Positions 49,759-59,776 are shown, counted from the first letter of the stretch. The stretch is 64,000 nt of DNA from Henricia sp. BOLD:AAB3569 (GCA_037783545.1 JBBELK010000994.1:62001-126000); one strand, 5' to 3'. Translations and numbers: made by a program. Notes: generated by a model from the sequence alone, not told the origin.

Positions 49759-49861
49759 TGTATGGGTCAGTCATTTGTGCAGGTTCTTTACTGCAATGTC
49801 TTTTATTAACTTCTACATTCTATATATTCTAGCTACAAGGGGTTGATTAAATAGTATGACT

Positions 49862-49933
49862 GGTCCCATGGTGTAATGGTTAGCACTCGAGACTTTGAAT
49901 CTCGCGATCCGAGTTCATATCTCGGTGGGACCT
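49862..49933 (+). tRNA. tRNA-Gln (TTG)
   Basis: A57T. Confidence 0.88.
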
Positions 49934-50038
49934 TGTACTATTTTAACCTTTGTGTGAGTGGTATACTGAAATGTTTTCGGTTAACTTCTAGATTTGATAT
50001 ATTCTAGTTACAACTGCTTGGTGTGCAAAAGCATGACT

Positions 50039-50110
50039 GCTCCCATGGTGTAACGGTTAGCACTCGAGACTCTGAATCTCGCGATCCGAGTTCAAATCTC
50101 GGTGGGACCT
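50039..50110 (+). tRNA. tRNA-Gln (CTG)
   Basis: Acceptor GCTCCCA: C2·C70 mismatch. Confidence 0.8.
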
Positions 50111-50213
50111 TGTATGGGTCAGTCTTTTGTGCAGGTTCTTTACTGCAATGTCTTTTATTAACTTCTACATTTTATATATTCTAGCTACAAGGGGTTGATG
50201 AAATGGTATGACT

Positions 50214-50285
50214 GGTCCCATGGTGTAATGGTTAGCACTCGAGACTTTGAATCTCGCGATCCGAGTTCATATCTCGGTGGGACCT
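50214..50285 (+). tRNA. tRNA-Gln (TTG)
   Basis: A57T. Confidence 0.88.
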
Positions 50286-50390
50286 TGTACTATTTTAACC
50301 TTTGTGTGAGTGGTATACTGAAATGTTTTCGGTTAACTTCTAGATTTGATATATTCTAGTTACAACTGCTTGGTGTGCAAAAGCATGACT

Positions 50391-50462
50391 GGTCCCATGG
50401 TGTAACGGTTAGCACTCGAGACTCTGAATCTCGCGATCCGAGTTCAAATCTCGGTGGGACCT
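50391..50462 (+). tRNA. tRNA-Gln (CTG)
   Basis: CTG consensus. Confidence 0.95.
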
Positions 50463-50566
50463 TGTATGGGTCAGTCCTTTGTGCAGGTTCTTTACTGCAA
50501 TGTCTTTTTATTAACTTCTACATTTGATATATTCTAGCTACAAGGGGTTGATGAAATGGTATGACT

Positions 50567-50638
50567 GGTCCCATGGTGTAATGGTTAGCACTCGAGACTT
50601 TGAATCTCGCGATCCGAGTTCAAATCTCGGTGGGACCT
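50567..50638 (+). tRNA. tRNA-Gln (TTG)
   Basis: TTG consensus. Confidence 0.95.
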
Positions 50639-50743
50639 TGTACTATGTTAACGTTTGTGTGAGTGGTTTACTGAAATGTTTTAGGTTAACTTTTAGATTT
50701 GATATATTCTAGTTACAACTGCTTGGTGTGCAAAAGCATGACT

Positions 50744-50815
50744 GGTCCCATGGTGTAACGGTTAGCACTCGAGACTCTGAATCTCGCGATCCGAGTTCAA
50801 ATATCGATTGGACCT
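50744..50815 (+). tRNA. tRNA-Gln (CTG), degenerate 3' half
   Basis: G52·A60, C48·A64 and C6·T66 mismatches. Confidence 0.6.
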
Positions 50816-50913
50816 TGTACGATTTTGTGTGAGTGGTTTACTGAAATGTTTTCGGTTAACTTCTAAATTTTATATATTCCAGCTACAACTGCTTGGTGGT
50901 CATAGGTATGACT

Positions 50914-50985
50914 GGTCCCGTGGTGTAACGGTTAGCACTCGAGACTCTGAATCTCGCGATCCGAGTTCAAATCTCGGTGGGACCT
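50914..50985 (+). tRNA. tRNA-Gln (CTG)
   Basis: G7·T65. Confidence 0.92.
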
Positions 50986-51088
50986 TGTATGGGTCAGTCT
51001 TTTGTGCAGGTTCTTTACTGCAATGTCTTTTATTAACTTCTACATTTTATATATTCTAGCTACAAGGGGTTGATGAAATGGTATGACT

Positions 51089-51160
51089 GGTCCCATGGTG
51101 TAATGGTTAGCACTCGAGACTTTGAATCTCGCGATCCGAGTTCAAATCTCGGTGGGACCT
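51089..51160 (+). tRNA. tRNA-Gln (TTG)
   Basis: TTG consensus. Confidence 0.95.
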
Positions 51161-51265
51161 TGTACGATTTTAACCTTTGTGTGAGCTGTTTACTCCAATT
51201 TTTTCGGTTAACTTCTAGATTTGATATATTCCAGTTACAACTGCTTGGTGTGCAAAAGCAAGACT

Positions 51266-51337
51266 GGTCCCATGGTGTAACTGTTAGCACTCGACACTCT
51301 GAATCTCGCAATCCGAGTTCAAATCTTGGTGGGACCT
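51266..51337 (+). tRNA. tRNA-Gln (CTG)
   Basis: G17T; C30·C40; G50·T62. Confidence 0.7.
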
Positions 51338-51442
51338 TGTGCGATTCTCAATTTTGTGTGAGTGGTTTACTGAAATGTTTTCGGTTAACTTCTAAATTTT
51401 ATATATTCCAGCTACAACTGCTTGGTGTGCAAAAGCATGACT

Positions 51443-51514
51443 GGTCCCATGGTGTAACGGTTAGCACTCGAGACTCTGAACGTCGCACTCCGAGTTCAGA
51501 TCTCGGTGGGACCT
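51443..51514 (+). tRNA. tRNA-Gln (CTG), degenerate
   Basis: A31·C39 and G30·G40; CACT; A57G. Confidence 0.6.
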
Positions 51515-51635
51515 TGTACGATTCTCAATTTTGTGTGAGTGGTTTACTGAAATGTTTTCGGTTAACTTCTAAATTTTATATGTTCCAGCTACAACTGCTT
51601 GGTGGTCATAGGTATGGGTGGTCATAGGTATGTCT

Positions 51636-51707
51636 GGTCCCGTTGTGTAACGGTTAGCACTCGAGAGTCTGAATCTCGCGATCCGAGTTCAAATCTCGGT
51701 GGGACCT
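51636..51707 (+). tRNA. tRNA-Gln (CTG), G32 variant
   Basis: C32G; G7·T65; G9T; duplicated leader. Confidence 0.8.
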
Positions 51708-51810
51708 TGTATGGGTCAGTCATTTGTGCAGGTTCTTTACTGCAATGTCTTTTATTAACTTCTACATTTTATATATTCTAGCTACAAGGGGTTGATTAAA
51801 TGGTATGACT

Positions 51811-51882
51811 GGTCCCATGGTGTAACGGTTAGCACTCGAGACTCTGAATCTCGCAATCCGAGTTCAAATCTCGGTGGGACCT
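51811..51882 (+). tRNA. tRNA-Gln (CTG)
   Basis: CAAT; TTG-type upstream flank. Confidence 0.94.
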
Positions 51883-51987
51883 TGTACGATTCTCAATTTT
51901 GTGTGAGTGGTTTACTGAAATGTTTTCGGTTAACTTCTAGATTTTATATATTCCAGCTACAACTGCTTGGTGGTCATAGGTATGACT

Positions 51988-52059
51988 GGTCCCGTGGTGT
52001 AACGGTTAGCATCCGAGACTCTCAATTTCGCGATCAGTGTTCAAATATCGGTGGGACCT
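51988..52059 (+). tRNA. tRNA with CTC (Glu) anticodon in Gln body, degenerate
   Basis: Loop CTCTCAA gives CTC at 52021-52023, which would read GAG. It descends from copies like 44399 by G36C. Several stems are weak: G10·T25, G30·T40, A49·G63, G52·A60 and T51·T61 from the CAGTG T stem. Probably little or no function. Confidence 0.6.
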
Positions 52060-52162
52060 TGTATGGGTCAGTCCTTTGTGCAGGTTCTTTACTGCAATGT
52101 CTTTTATTAACTTCTACATTTTATATATTCTAGCTACAAGGGGTTGATGAAATGGTATGACT

Positions 52163-52234
52163 GGTCCCATGGTGTAATGGTTAGCACTCGAGACTTTGAA
52201 TCTCGCGATCCGAGTTCATATCTCGGTGGGACCT
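52163..52234 (+). tRNA. tRNA-Gln (TTG)
   Basis: A57T. Confidence 0.88.
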
Positions 52235-52339
52235 TGTACTATTTTAACCTTTGTGTGAGTGGTATACTAAAATGTTTTCGGTTAACTTCTAGATTTGATA
52301 TATTCTAGTTACAACTGCTTGGTGTGCAAAAGCATGACT

Positions 52340-52411
52340 GGTCCCATGGTGTAACGGTTAGCACTCGATACTCTGAATCTCGCGATCCGAGTTCAAATCT
52401 CGGTGGGACCT
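52340..52411 (+). tRNA. tRNA-Gln (CTG)
   Basis: T30·C40 mismatch. Confidence 0.78.
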
Positions 52412-52515
52412 TGTATGGGTCAGTCCTTTGTGCAGGTTCTTTACTGCAATGTCTTTTTATTAACTTCTACATTTGATATATTCTAGCTACAAGGGGTTGA
52501 TGAAATGGTATGACT

Positions 52516-52587
52516 GGTCCCATGGTGTAATGGTTAGCACTCGAGACTTTGAATCTCGCGATCCGAGTTCAAATCTCGGTGGGACCT
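52516..52587 (+). tRNA. tRNA-Gln (TTG)
   Basis: TTG consensus. Confidence 0.95.
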
Positions 52588-52692
52588 TGTACTATGTTAA
52601 CGTTTGTGTGAGTGGTTTACTGAAATGTTTTAGGTTAACTTTTAGATTTGATATATTCTAGTTACAACTGCTTGGTGTGCAAAAGCATGACT

Positions 52693-52764
52693 GGTCCCAT
52701 GGTGTAACGGTTAGCACTCGAGACTCTGAATCTCGCGATCCGAGTTCAAATATCGATGGGACCT
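52693..52764 (+). tRNA. tRNA-Gln (CTG), degenerate T arm
   Basis: G52·A60; C48·A64. Confidence 0.66.
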
Positions 52765-52862
52765 TGTACGATTTTGTGTGAGTGGTTTACTGAAATGTTT
52801 TCGGTTAACTTCTAAATTTTATATATTCCAGCTACAACTGCTTGGTGGTCATAAGTATGACT

Positions 52863-52934
52863 GGTCCCGTGGTGTAACGGTTAGCACTCGAGACTCTGAA
52901 TCTCGCGATCCGAGTTCAAATCTCGGTGGGACCT
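52863..52934 (+). tRNA. tRNA-Gln (CTG)
   Basis: G7·T65. Confidence 0.92.
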
Positions 52935-53037
52935 TGTATGGGTCAGTCTTTTGTGCAGGTTCTTTACTGCAATGTCTTTTATTAACTTCTACATTTTATA
53001 TATTCTAGCTACAAGGGGTTGATGAAATGGTATGACT

Positions 53038-53109
53038 GGTCCCATGGTGTAATGGTTAGCACTCGAGACTTTGAATCTCGCGATCCGAGTTCAAATCTCG
53101 GTGGGACCT
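53038..53109 (+). tRNA. tRNA-Gln (TTG)
   Basis: TTG consensus. Confidence 0.95.
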
Positions 53110-53215
53110 TGTACGATTTTAACCTTTGTGTGAGCTGTTTACTCCAATTTTTTTCGGTTAACTTCTAGATTTGATATATTCCAGTTACAACTGCTTGGTG
53201 TGCAAAAGCAAGACT

Positions 53216-53287
53216 GGTCCCATGGTGTAACGGTTAGCACTCGACACTCTGAATCTCGCAATCTGAGTTCAAATCTTGGTGGGACCT
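53216..53287 (+). tRNA. tRNA-Gln (CTG)
   Basis: C30·C40; T49·G63; G50·T62. Confidence 0.74.
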
Positions 53288-53392
53288 TGTGCGATTCTCA
53301 ATTTTGTGTGAGTGGTTTACTGAAATGTTTTCGGTTAACTTCTAAATTTTATATATTCCAGCTACAACTGTTTGGTGTGCAAAAGCATGACT

Positions 53393-53464
53393 GGTCCCAT
53401 GGTGTAACGGTTAGCACTCGAGACTCTGAATCTCGCACTCCGAGTTCAGATCTCGGTGGGACCT
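53393..53464 (+). tRNA. tRNA-Gln (CTG)
   Basis: CACT; A57G. Confidence 0.87.
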
Positions 53465-53585
53465 TGTACGATTCTCAATTTTGTGTGAGTGGTTTACTGA
53501 AATGTTTTCGGTTAACTTCTAAATTTTATATGTTCCAGCTACAACTGCTTGGTGGTCATAGGTATGGGTGGTCATAGGTATGTCT

Positions 53586-53657
53586 GGTCCCGTTGTGTAA
53601 CGGTTAGCACTCGAGAGTCTGAATCTCGCGATCCGAGTTCAAATCTCGGTGGGACCT
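53586..53657 (+). tRNA. tRNA-Gln (CTG), G32 variant
   Basis: C32G; G7·T65; G9T. Confidence 0.8.
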
Positions 53658-53760
53658 TGTATGGGTCAGTCATTTGTGCAGGTTCTTTACTGCAATGTCT
53701 TTTATTAACTTCTACATTTTATATATTCTAGCTACAAGGGGTTGATGAAATGGTATGACT

Positions 53761-53832
53761 GGTCCCATGGTGTAATGGTTAGCACTCGAGACTTTGAATC
53801 TCGCGATCCGAGTTCAAATCTCGGTGGGACCT
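53761..53832 (+). tRNA. tRNA-Gln (TTG)
   Basis: TTG consensus. Confidence 0.95.
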
Positions 53833-53937
53833 TGTACGATTTAACCTTTGTGTGAGCTGTTTACTCCAATTTTTTTAGGTTAACTTGTAGATTTAATATA
53901 TTCCAGTTACAACTGCTTGGTGTGCAAAAGCATGACT

Positions 53938-54009
53938 GGTCCCATGGTGTAACGGTTAGCACTCGACACTCTGAATCTCGCAATCCGAGTTCAAATCTTG
54001 GTGGGACCT
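53938..54009 (+). tRNA. tRNA-Gln (CTG)
   Basis: C30·C40; G50·T62; CAAT. Confidence 0.78.
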
Positions 54010-54114
54010 TGTGCGATTCTCAATTTTGTGTGAGTGGTTTACTGAAATGTTTTCGGTTAACTTCTAAATTTTATATATTCCAGCTACAACTGCTTGGTGG
54101 TCATAGGTATGACT

Positions 54115-54186
54115 GGTCCCGTGGTGTAACGGTTAGCACTCGAGACTCTGAATCTCGCGATCCGAGTTCAAATCTCGGTTGGATCT
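54115..54186 (+). tRNA. tRNA-Gln (CTG)
   Basis: C6·T66; G7·T65; G2·T70. Confidence 0.72.
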
Positions 54187-54291
54187 TGTACTATTTTAAC
54201 CTTTGTGTGAGCGATTTACTCCAATCTTTTCAGTTAACTTCTCGATTTGATATATTCCAGTTACAACTGCTTGGTGTGCAAAAGCATGACT

Positions 54292-54363
54292 GGTCCCATG
54301 GTGTAACGGTTAGCACTCGAGACTCTGAATCTCGCGATCCGAGTTCAAATATCGATTGGACCT
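54292..54363 (+). tRNA. tRNA-Gln (CTG), degenerate 3' half
   Basis: As 50744. Confidence 0.6.
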
Positions 54364-54461
54364 TGTACGATTTTGTGTGAGTGGTTTACTGAAATGTTTT
54401 CGGTTAACTTCTAAATTTTATATATTCCAGCTACAACTGCTTGGTGGTCATAAGTATGACT

Positions 54462-54533
54462 GGTCCCGTGGTGTAACGGTTAGCACTCGAGACTCTGAAT
54501 CTCGCGATCCGAGTTCAAATCTCGGTGGGACCT
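54462..54533 (+). tRNA. tRNA-Gln (CTG)
   Basis: G7·T65. Confidence 0.92.
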
Positions 54534-54636
54534 TGTATGGGTCAGTCTTTTGTGCAGGTTCTTTACTGCAATGTCTTTTATTAACTTCTACATTTTATAT
54601 ATTCTAGCTACAAGGGGTTGATGAAATGGTATGACT

Positions 54637-54708
54637 GGTCCCATGGTGTAATGGTTAGCCCTCGAGACTTTGAATCTCGCGATCCGAGTTCAAATCTCGG
54701 TGGGACCT
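54637..54708 (+). tRNA. tRNA-Gln (TTG)
   Basis: T11·C24 mismatch. Confidence 0.8.
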
Positions 54709-54813
54709 TGTACGATTTTAACCTTTGTGTGAGCTGTTTACTCCAATTTTTTCGGTTAACTTCTAGATTTGATATATTCCAGTTACAACTGCTTGGTGTG
54801 CAAAAGCAAGACT

Positions 54814-54885
54814 GGTCCCATGGTGTAACGGTTAGCACTCGACACTCTGAATCTCGCAATCCGAGTTCAAATCTTGGTGGGACCT
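54814..54885 (+). tRNA. tRNA-Gln (CTG)
   Basis: C30·C40; G50·T62; CAAT. Confidence 0.78.
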
Positions 54886-54990
54886 TGTGCGATTCTCAAT
54901 TTTGTGTGAGTGGTTTACTGAAATGTTTTCGGTTAACTTCTAAATTTTATATATTCCAGCTACAACTGCTTGGTGTGCAAAAGCATGACT

Positions 54991-55062
54991 GGTCCCATGG
55001 TGTAACGGTTAGCACTCGAGACTCTGAACGTCGCACTCCGAGTTCAGATCTCGGTGGGACCT
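54991..55062 (+). tRNA. tRNA-Gln (CTG), degenerate
   Basis: As 51443. Confidence 0.6.
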
Positions 55063-55183
55063 TGTACGATTCTCAATTTTGTGTGAGTGGTTTACTGAAA
55101 TGTTTTCGGTTAACTTCTAAATTTTATATGTTCCAGCTACAACTGCTTGGTGGTCATAGGTATGGGTGGTCATAGGTATGTCT

Positions 55184-55255
55184 GGTCCCGTTGTGTAACG
55201 GTTAGCACTCGAGAGTCTGAATCTCGCGATCCGAGTTCAAATATCGGTGGGACCT
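55184..55255 (+). tRNA. tRNA-Gln (CTG), G32 variant
   Basis: C32G; G9T; G52·A60. Confidence 0.7.
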
Positions 55256-55358
55256 TGTATGGGTCAGTCATTTGTGCAGGTTCTTTACTGCAATGTCTTT
55301 TATTAACTTCTACATTTTATATATTCTAGCTACAAGGGGTTGATTAAATGGTATGACT

Positions 55359-55430
55359 GGTCCCATGGTGTAACGGTTAGCACTCGAGACTCTGAATCTC
55401 GCAATCCGAGTTCAAATCTCGGTGGGACCT
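55359..55430 (+). tRNA. tRNA-Gln (CTG)
   Basis: CAAT; TTG-type upstream flank. Confidence 0.94.
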
Positions 55431-55535
55431 TGTACGATTCTCAATTTTGTGTGAGTGGTTTACTGAAATGTTTTCGGTTAACTTCTAGATTTTATATATT
55501 CCAGCTACAACTGCTTGGTGGTCATAGGTATGACT

Positions 55536-55607
55536 GGTCCCGTGGTGTAACGGTTAGCATCCGAGACTCTCAATTTCGCGATCAGAGTTCAAGTATCGGT
55601 GGGACCT
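55536..55607 (+). tRNA. tRNA with CTC (Glu) anticodon, degenerate
   Basis: CTC at 55569-55571; A49·G63, G52·A60; T loop TTCAAGT. Confidence 0.58.
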
Positions 55608-55710
55608 TGTATTGGTCAGTCCTTTGTGCAGGTTCTTTACTGCAATGTCTTTTATTAACTTCTACATTTTATATATTCTAGCTACAAGGGGTTGATGAAA
55701 TGGTATGACT

Positions 55711-55782
55711 GGTCCCATGGTGTAATGGTTAGCACTCGAGACTTTGAATCTCGCGATCCGAGTTCATATCTCGGTGGGACCT
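55711..55782 (+). tRNA. tRNA-Gln (TTG)
   Basis: A57T. Confidence 0.88.
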
Positions 55783-55887
55783 TGTACTATTTTAACCTTT
55801 GTGTGAGTGGTATACTAAAATGTTTTCGGTTAACTTATAGATTTGATATATTCTAGTTACAACTGCTTGGTGTGCAAAAGCATGACT

Positions 55888-55959
55888 GGTCCCATGGTGT
55901 AACGGTTAGCACTCGAGACTCTGAATCTCGCGATCCGAGTTCAAATCTCGGTGGGACCT
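55888..55959 (+). tRNA. tRNA-Gln (CTG)
   Basis: CTG consensus. Confidence 0.95.
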
Positions 55960-56063
55960 TGTATGGGTCAGTCCTTTGTGCAGGTTCTTTACTGCAATGT
56001 CTTTTTATTAACTTCTACATTTGATATATTCTAGCTACAAGGGGTTGATGAAATGGTATGACT

Positions 56064-56135
56064 GGTCCCATGGTGTAATGGTTAGCACTCGAGACTTTGA
56101 ATCTCGCGATCCGAGTTCAAATCTCGGTGGGACCT
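56064..56135 (+). tRNA. tRNA-Gln (TTG)
   Basis: TTG consensus. Confidence 0.95.
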
Positions 56136-56240
56136 TGTACTATGTTAACGTTTGTGTGAGTGGTTTACTGAAATGTTTTAGGTTAACTTTTAGATTTGAT
56201 ATATTCTAGTTACAACTGCTTGGTGTGCAAAAGCATGACT

Positions 56241-56312
56241 GGTCCCATGGTGTAACGGTTAGCACTCGAGACTCTGAATCTCGCGATCCGAGTTCAAATA
56301 TCGATGGGACCT
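56241..56312 (+). tRNA. tRNA-Gln (CTG), degenerate T arm
   Basis: G52·A60; C48·A64. Confidence 0.66.
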
Positions 56313-56410
56313 TGTACGATTTTGTGTGAGTGGTTTACTGAAATGTTTTCGGTTAACTTCTAAATTTTATATATTCCAGCTACAACTGCTTGGTGGTCAT
56401 AAGTATGACT

Positions 56411-56482
56411 GGTCCCGTGGTGTAACGGTTAGCACTCGAGACTCTGAATCTCGCGATCCGAGTTCAAATCTCGGTGGGACCT
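56411..56482 (+). tRNA. tRNA-Gln (CTG)
   Basis: G7·T65. Confidence 0.92.
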
Positions 56483-56585
56483 TGTATGGGTCAGTCTTTT
56501 GTGCAGGTTCTTTACTGCAATGTCTTTTATTAACTTCTACATTTTATATATTCTAGCTACAAGGGGTTGATGAAATGGTATGACT

Positions 56586-56657
56586 GGTCCCATGGTGTAA
56601 TGGTTAGCACTCGAGACTTTGAATCTCGCGATCCGAGTTCAAATCTCGGTGGGACCT
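56586..56657 (+). tRNA. tRNA-Gln (TTG)
   Basis: TTG consensus. Confidence 0.95.
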
Positions 56658-56762
56658 TGTACGATTTTAACCTTTGTGTGAGCTGTTTACTCCAATTTTT
56701 TCGGTTAACTTCTAGATTTGATATATTCCAGTTACAACTGCTTGGTGTGCAAAAGCAAGACT

Positions 56763-56834
56763 GGTCCCATGGTGTAACGGTTAGCACTCGACACTCTGAA
56801 TCTTGCAATCCGAGTTCAAATCTTGGTGGGACCT
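56763..56834 (+). tRNA. tRNA-Gln (CTG)
   Basis: C30·C40; G28·T42; G50·T62. Confidence 0.72.
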
Positions 56835-56939
56835 TGTGCGATTCTCAATTTTGTGTGAGTGGTTTACTGAAATGTTTTCGGTTAACTTCTAAATTTTATA
56901 TATTCCAGCTACAACTGCTTGGTGTGCAAAAGCATGACT

Positions 56940-57011
56940 GGTCCCATGGTGTAACGGTTAGCACTCGAGACTCTGAACGTCGCACTCCGAGTTCAGATCT
57001 CGGTGGGACCT
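56940..57011 (+). tRNA. tRNA-Gln (CTG), degenerate
   Basis: As 51443. Confidence 0.6.
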
Positions 57012-57132
57012 TGTACGATTCTCAATTTTGTGTGAGTGGTTTACTGAAATGTTTTCGGTTAACTTCTAAATTTTATATGTTCCAGCTACAACTGCTTGGT
57101 GGTCATAGGTATGGGTGGTCATAGGTATGTCT

Positions 57133-57204
57133 GGTCCCGTTGTGTAACGGTTAGCACTCGAGAGTCTGAATCTCGCGATCCGAGTTCAAATCTCGGTGGG
57201 ACCT
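57133..57204 (+). tRNA. tRNA-Gln (CTG), G32 variant
   Basis: C32G; G7·T65; G9T. Confidence 0.8.
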
Positions 57205-57307
57205 TGTATGGGTCAGTCATTTGTGCAGGTTCTTTACTGCAATGTCTTTTATTAACTTCTACATTTTATATATTCTAGCTACAAGGGGTTGATTAAATGG
57301 TATGACT

Positions 57308-57379
57308 GGTCCCATGGTGTAACGGTTAGCACTCGAGACTCTGAATCTCGCAATCCGAGTTCAAATCTCGGTGGGACCT
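57308..57379 (+). tRNA. tRNA-Gln (CTG)
   Basis: CAAT; TTG-type upstream flank. Confidence 0.94.
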
Positions 57380-57484
57380 TGTACGATTCTCAATTTTGTG
57401 TGAGTGGTTTACTGAAATGTTTTCGGTTAACTTCTAGATTTTATATATTCCAGCTACAACTGCTTGGTGGTCATAGGTATGACT

Positions 57485-57556
57485 GGTCCCGTGGTGTAAC
57501 GGTTAGCATCCGAGACTCTCAATTTCGCGATCAGAGTTCAAATATCGGTGGGACCT
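57485..57556 (+). tRNA. tRNA with CTC (Glu) anticodon, degenerate
   Basis: CTC at 57518-57520; A49·G63; G52·A60. Confidence 0.6.
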
Positions 57557-57659
57557 TGTATTGGTCAGTCCTTTGTGCAGGTTCTTTACTGCAATGTCTT
57601 TTATTAACTTCTACATTTTATATATTCTAGCTACAAGGGGTTGATGAAATGGTATGACT

Positions 57660-57731
57660 GGTCCCATGGTGTAATGGTTAGCACTCGAGACTTTGAATCT
57701 CGCGATCCGAGTTCATATCTCGGTGGGACCT
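57660..57731 (+). tRNA. tRNA-Gln (TTG)
   Basis: A57T. Confidence 0.88.
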
Positions 57732-57836
57732 TGTACTATTTTAACCTTTGTGTGAGTGGTATACTAAAATGTTTTCGGTTAACTTCTAGATTTGATATAT
57801 TCTAGTTACAACTGCTTGGTGTGCAAAAGCATGACT

Positions 57837-57908
57837 GGTCCCATGGTGTAACGGTTAGCACTCGAGACTTTGAATCTCGCGATCCGAGTTCAAATCTCGG
57901 TGGGACCT
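57837..57908 (+). tRNA. tRNA-Gln (TTG), CTG/TTG recombinant
   Basis: Upstream flank GTGCAAAAGCATGACT and AACGG D loop are CTG-type; TTG anticodon, CGAT and the TACTATGTTAACG spacer are TTG-type. Compared with 55888 and 56064 one unit is missing, so the crossover fell between D loop and anticodon. The cloverleaf is intact. Confidence 0.93.
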
Positions 57909-58013
57909 TGTACTATGTTAACGTTTGTGTGAGTGGTTTACTGAAATGTTTTAGGTTAACTTTTAGATTTGATATATTCTAGTTACAACTGCTTGGTGTG
58001 CAAAAGCATGACT

Positions 58014-58085
58014 GGTCCCATGGTGTAACGGTTAGCACTCGAGACTCTGAATCTCGCGATCCGAGTTCAAATATCGATGGGACCT
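58014..58085 (+). tRNA. tRNA-Gln (CTG), degenerate T arm
   Basis: G52·A60; C48·A64. Confidence 0.66.
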
Positions 58086-58183
58086 TGTACGATTTTGTGT
58101 GAGTGGTTTACTGAAATGTTTTCGGTTAACTTCTAAATTTTATATATTCCAGCTACAACTGCTTGGTGGTCATAAGTATGACT

Positions 58184-58255
58184 GGTCCCGTGGTGTAACG
58201 GTTAGCACTCGAGACTCTGAATCTCGCGATCCGAGTTCAAATCTCGGTGGGACCT
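58184..58255 (+). tRNA. tRNA-Gln (CTG)
   Basis: G7·T65. Confidence 0.92.
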
Positions 58256-58358
58256 TGTATGGGTCAGTCTTTTGTGCAGGTTCTTTACTGCAATGTCTTT
58301 TATTAACTTCTACATTTTATATATTCTAGCTACAAGGGGTTGATGAAATGGTATGACT

Positions 58359-58430
58359 GGTCCCATGGTGTAATGGTTAGCACTCGAGACTTTGAATCTC
58401 GCGATCCGAGTTCAAATCTCGGTGGGACCT
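58359..58430 (+). tRNA. tRNA-Gln (TTG)
   Basis: TTG consensus. Confidence 0.95.
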
Positions 58431-58536
58431 TGTACGATTTTAACCTTTGTGTGAGCTGTTTACTCCAATTTTTTTCGGTTAACTTCTAGATTTGATATAT
58501 TCCAGTTACAACTGCTTGGTGTGCAAAAGCAAGACT

Positions 58537-58608
58537 GGTCCCATGGTGTAACGGTTAGCACTCGACACTCTGAATCTCGCAATCCGAGTTCAAATCTTGG
58601 TGGGACCT
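58537..58608 (+). tRNA. tRNA-Gln (CTG)
   Basis: C30·C40; G50·T62; CAAT. Confidence 0.78.
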
Positions 58609-58713
58609 TGTGCGATTCTCAATTTTGTGTGAGTGGTTTACTGAAATGTTTTCGGTTAACTTCTAAATTTTATATATTCCAGCTACAACTGCTTGGTGTG
58701 CAAAAGCATGACT

Positions 58714-58785
58714 GGTCCCATGGTGTAACGGTTAGCACTCGAGACTCTGAATCTCGCACTCCGAGTTCAGATCTCGGTGGGACCT
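58714..58785 (+). tRNA. tRNA-Gln (CTG)
   Basis: CACT; A57G. Confidence 0.87.
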
Positions 58786-58906
58786 TGTACGATTCTCAAT
58801 TTTGTGTGAGTGGTTTACTGAAATGTTTTCGGTTAACTTCTAAATTTTATATGTTCCAGCTACAACTGCTTGGTGGTCATAGGTATGGGTGGTCATAGGT
58901 ATGTCT

Positions 58907-58978
58907 GGTCCCGTTGTGTAACGGTTAGCACTCGAGAGTCTGAATCTCGCGATCCGAGTTCAAATCTCGGTGGGACCT
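58907..58978 (+). tRNA. tRNA-Gln (CTG), G32 variant
   Basis: C32G; G7·T65; G9T. Confidence 0.8.
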
Positions 58979-59081
58979 TGTATGGGTCAGTCATTTGTGC
59001 AGGTTCTTTACTGCAATGTCTTTTATTAACTTCTACATTTTATATATTCTAGCTACAAGGGGTTGATGAAATGGTATGACT

Positions 59082-59153
59082 GGTCCCATGGTGTAATGGT
59101 TAGCACTCGAGACTTTGAATCTCGCGATCCGAGTTCAAATCTCGGTGGGACCT
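59082..59153 (+). tRNA. tRNA-Gln (TTG)
   Basis: TTG consensus. Confidence 0.95.
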
Positions 59154-59258
59154 TGTACAATTTAACCTTTGTGTGAGCTGTTTACTCCAATTTTTTTAGG
59201 TTAACTTGTAGATTTAATATATTCCAGTTACAACTGCTTGGTGTGCAAAAGCAGGACT

Positions 59259-59330
59259 GGTCCCATGGTGTAACGGTTAGCACTCGACACTCTGAATCTC
59301 GCAATCCGAGTTCAAATCTTGGTGGGACCT
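59259..59330 (+). tRNA. tRNA-Gln (CTG)
   Basis: C30·C40; G50·T62; CAAT. Confidence 0.78.
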
Positions 59331-59435
59331 TGTGCGATTCTCAATTTTGTGTGAGTGGTTTACTGAAATGTTTTCGGTTAACTTCTAAATTTTATATATT
59401 CCAGCTACAACTGCTTGGTGGTCATAGGTATGACT

Positions 59436-59507
59436 GGTCCCGTGGTGTAACGGTTAGCACTCGAGACTCTGAATCTCGCGATCCGAGTTCAAATCTCGGT
59501 GGGACCT
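59436..59507 (+). tRNA. tRNA-Gln (CTG)
   Basis: G7·T65; followed by a spacer with a short deletion that removes the CAGTCCTTT segment. Confidence 0.9.
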
Positions 59508-59599
59508 TGTATGGGGCAGGTTCTTTACTGCAATGTCTTTTTATTAACTTCTACATTTTATATATTCTAGCTACAAGGGGTTGATGAAATGGTATGACT

Positions 59600-59671
59600 G
59601 GTCCCATGGTGTAATGGTTAGCACTCGAGACTTTGAATCTCGCGATCCGAGTTCAAATCTCGGTGGGACCT
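59600..59671 (+). tRNA. tRNA-Gln (TTG)
   Basis: TTG consensus. Confidence 0.95.
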
Positions 59672-59776
59672 TGTACTATGTTAACGTTTGTGTGAGTGGT
59701 TTACTGAAATGTTTTAGGTTAACTTTTAGATTTGATATATTCTAGTTACAACTGCTTGGTGTGCAAAAGCATGACT

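Larger units (their letters stand above)
45986..49933 (+). repeat. 1938-bp higher-order duplication (11 tRNAs x 2)
   Basis: Starts 46163 to 47924 recur at +1938 (48101 to 49862). An earlier version sits 2468 bp upstream of the first copy (43695 to 45281). Confidence 0.9.
50391..59000 (+). repeat. 1949/3548-bp nested duplications
   Basis: Starts 50391-51636 recur at about +1949 (52340-53586). 51266-52693 recur at +3548 (54814-56241). 54292-55711 recur at +1949 (56241-57660). Shared markers are TACTATGTTAACG spacers, the doubled GGTCATAGGTATG leader and CTC copies. Confidence 0.88.
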
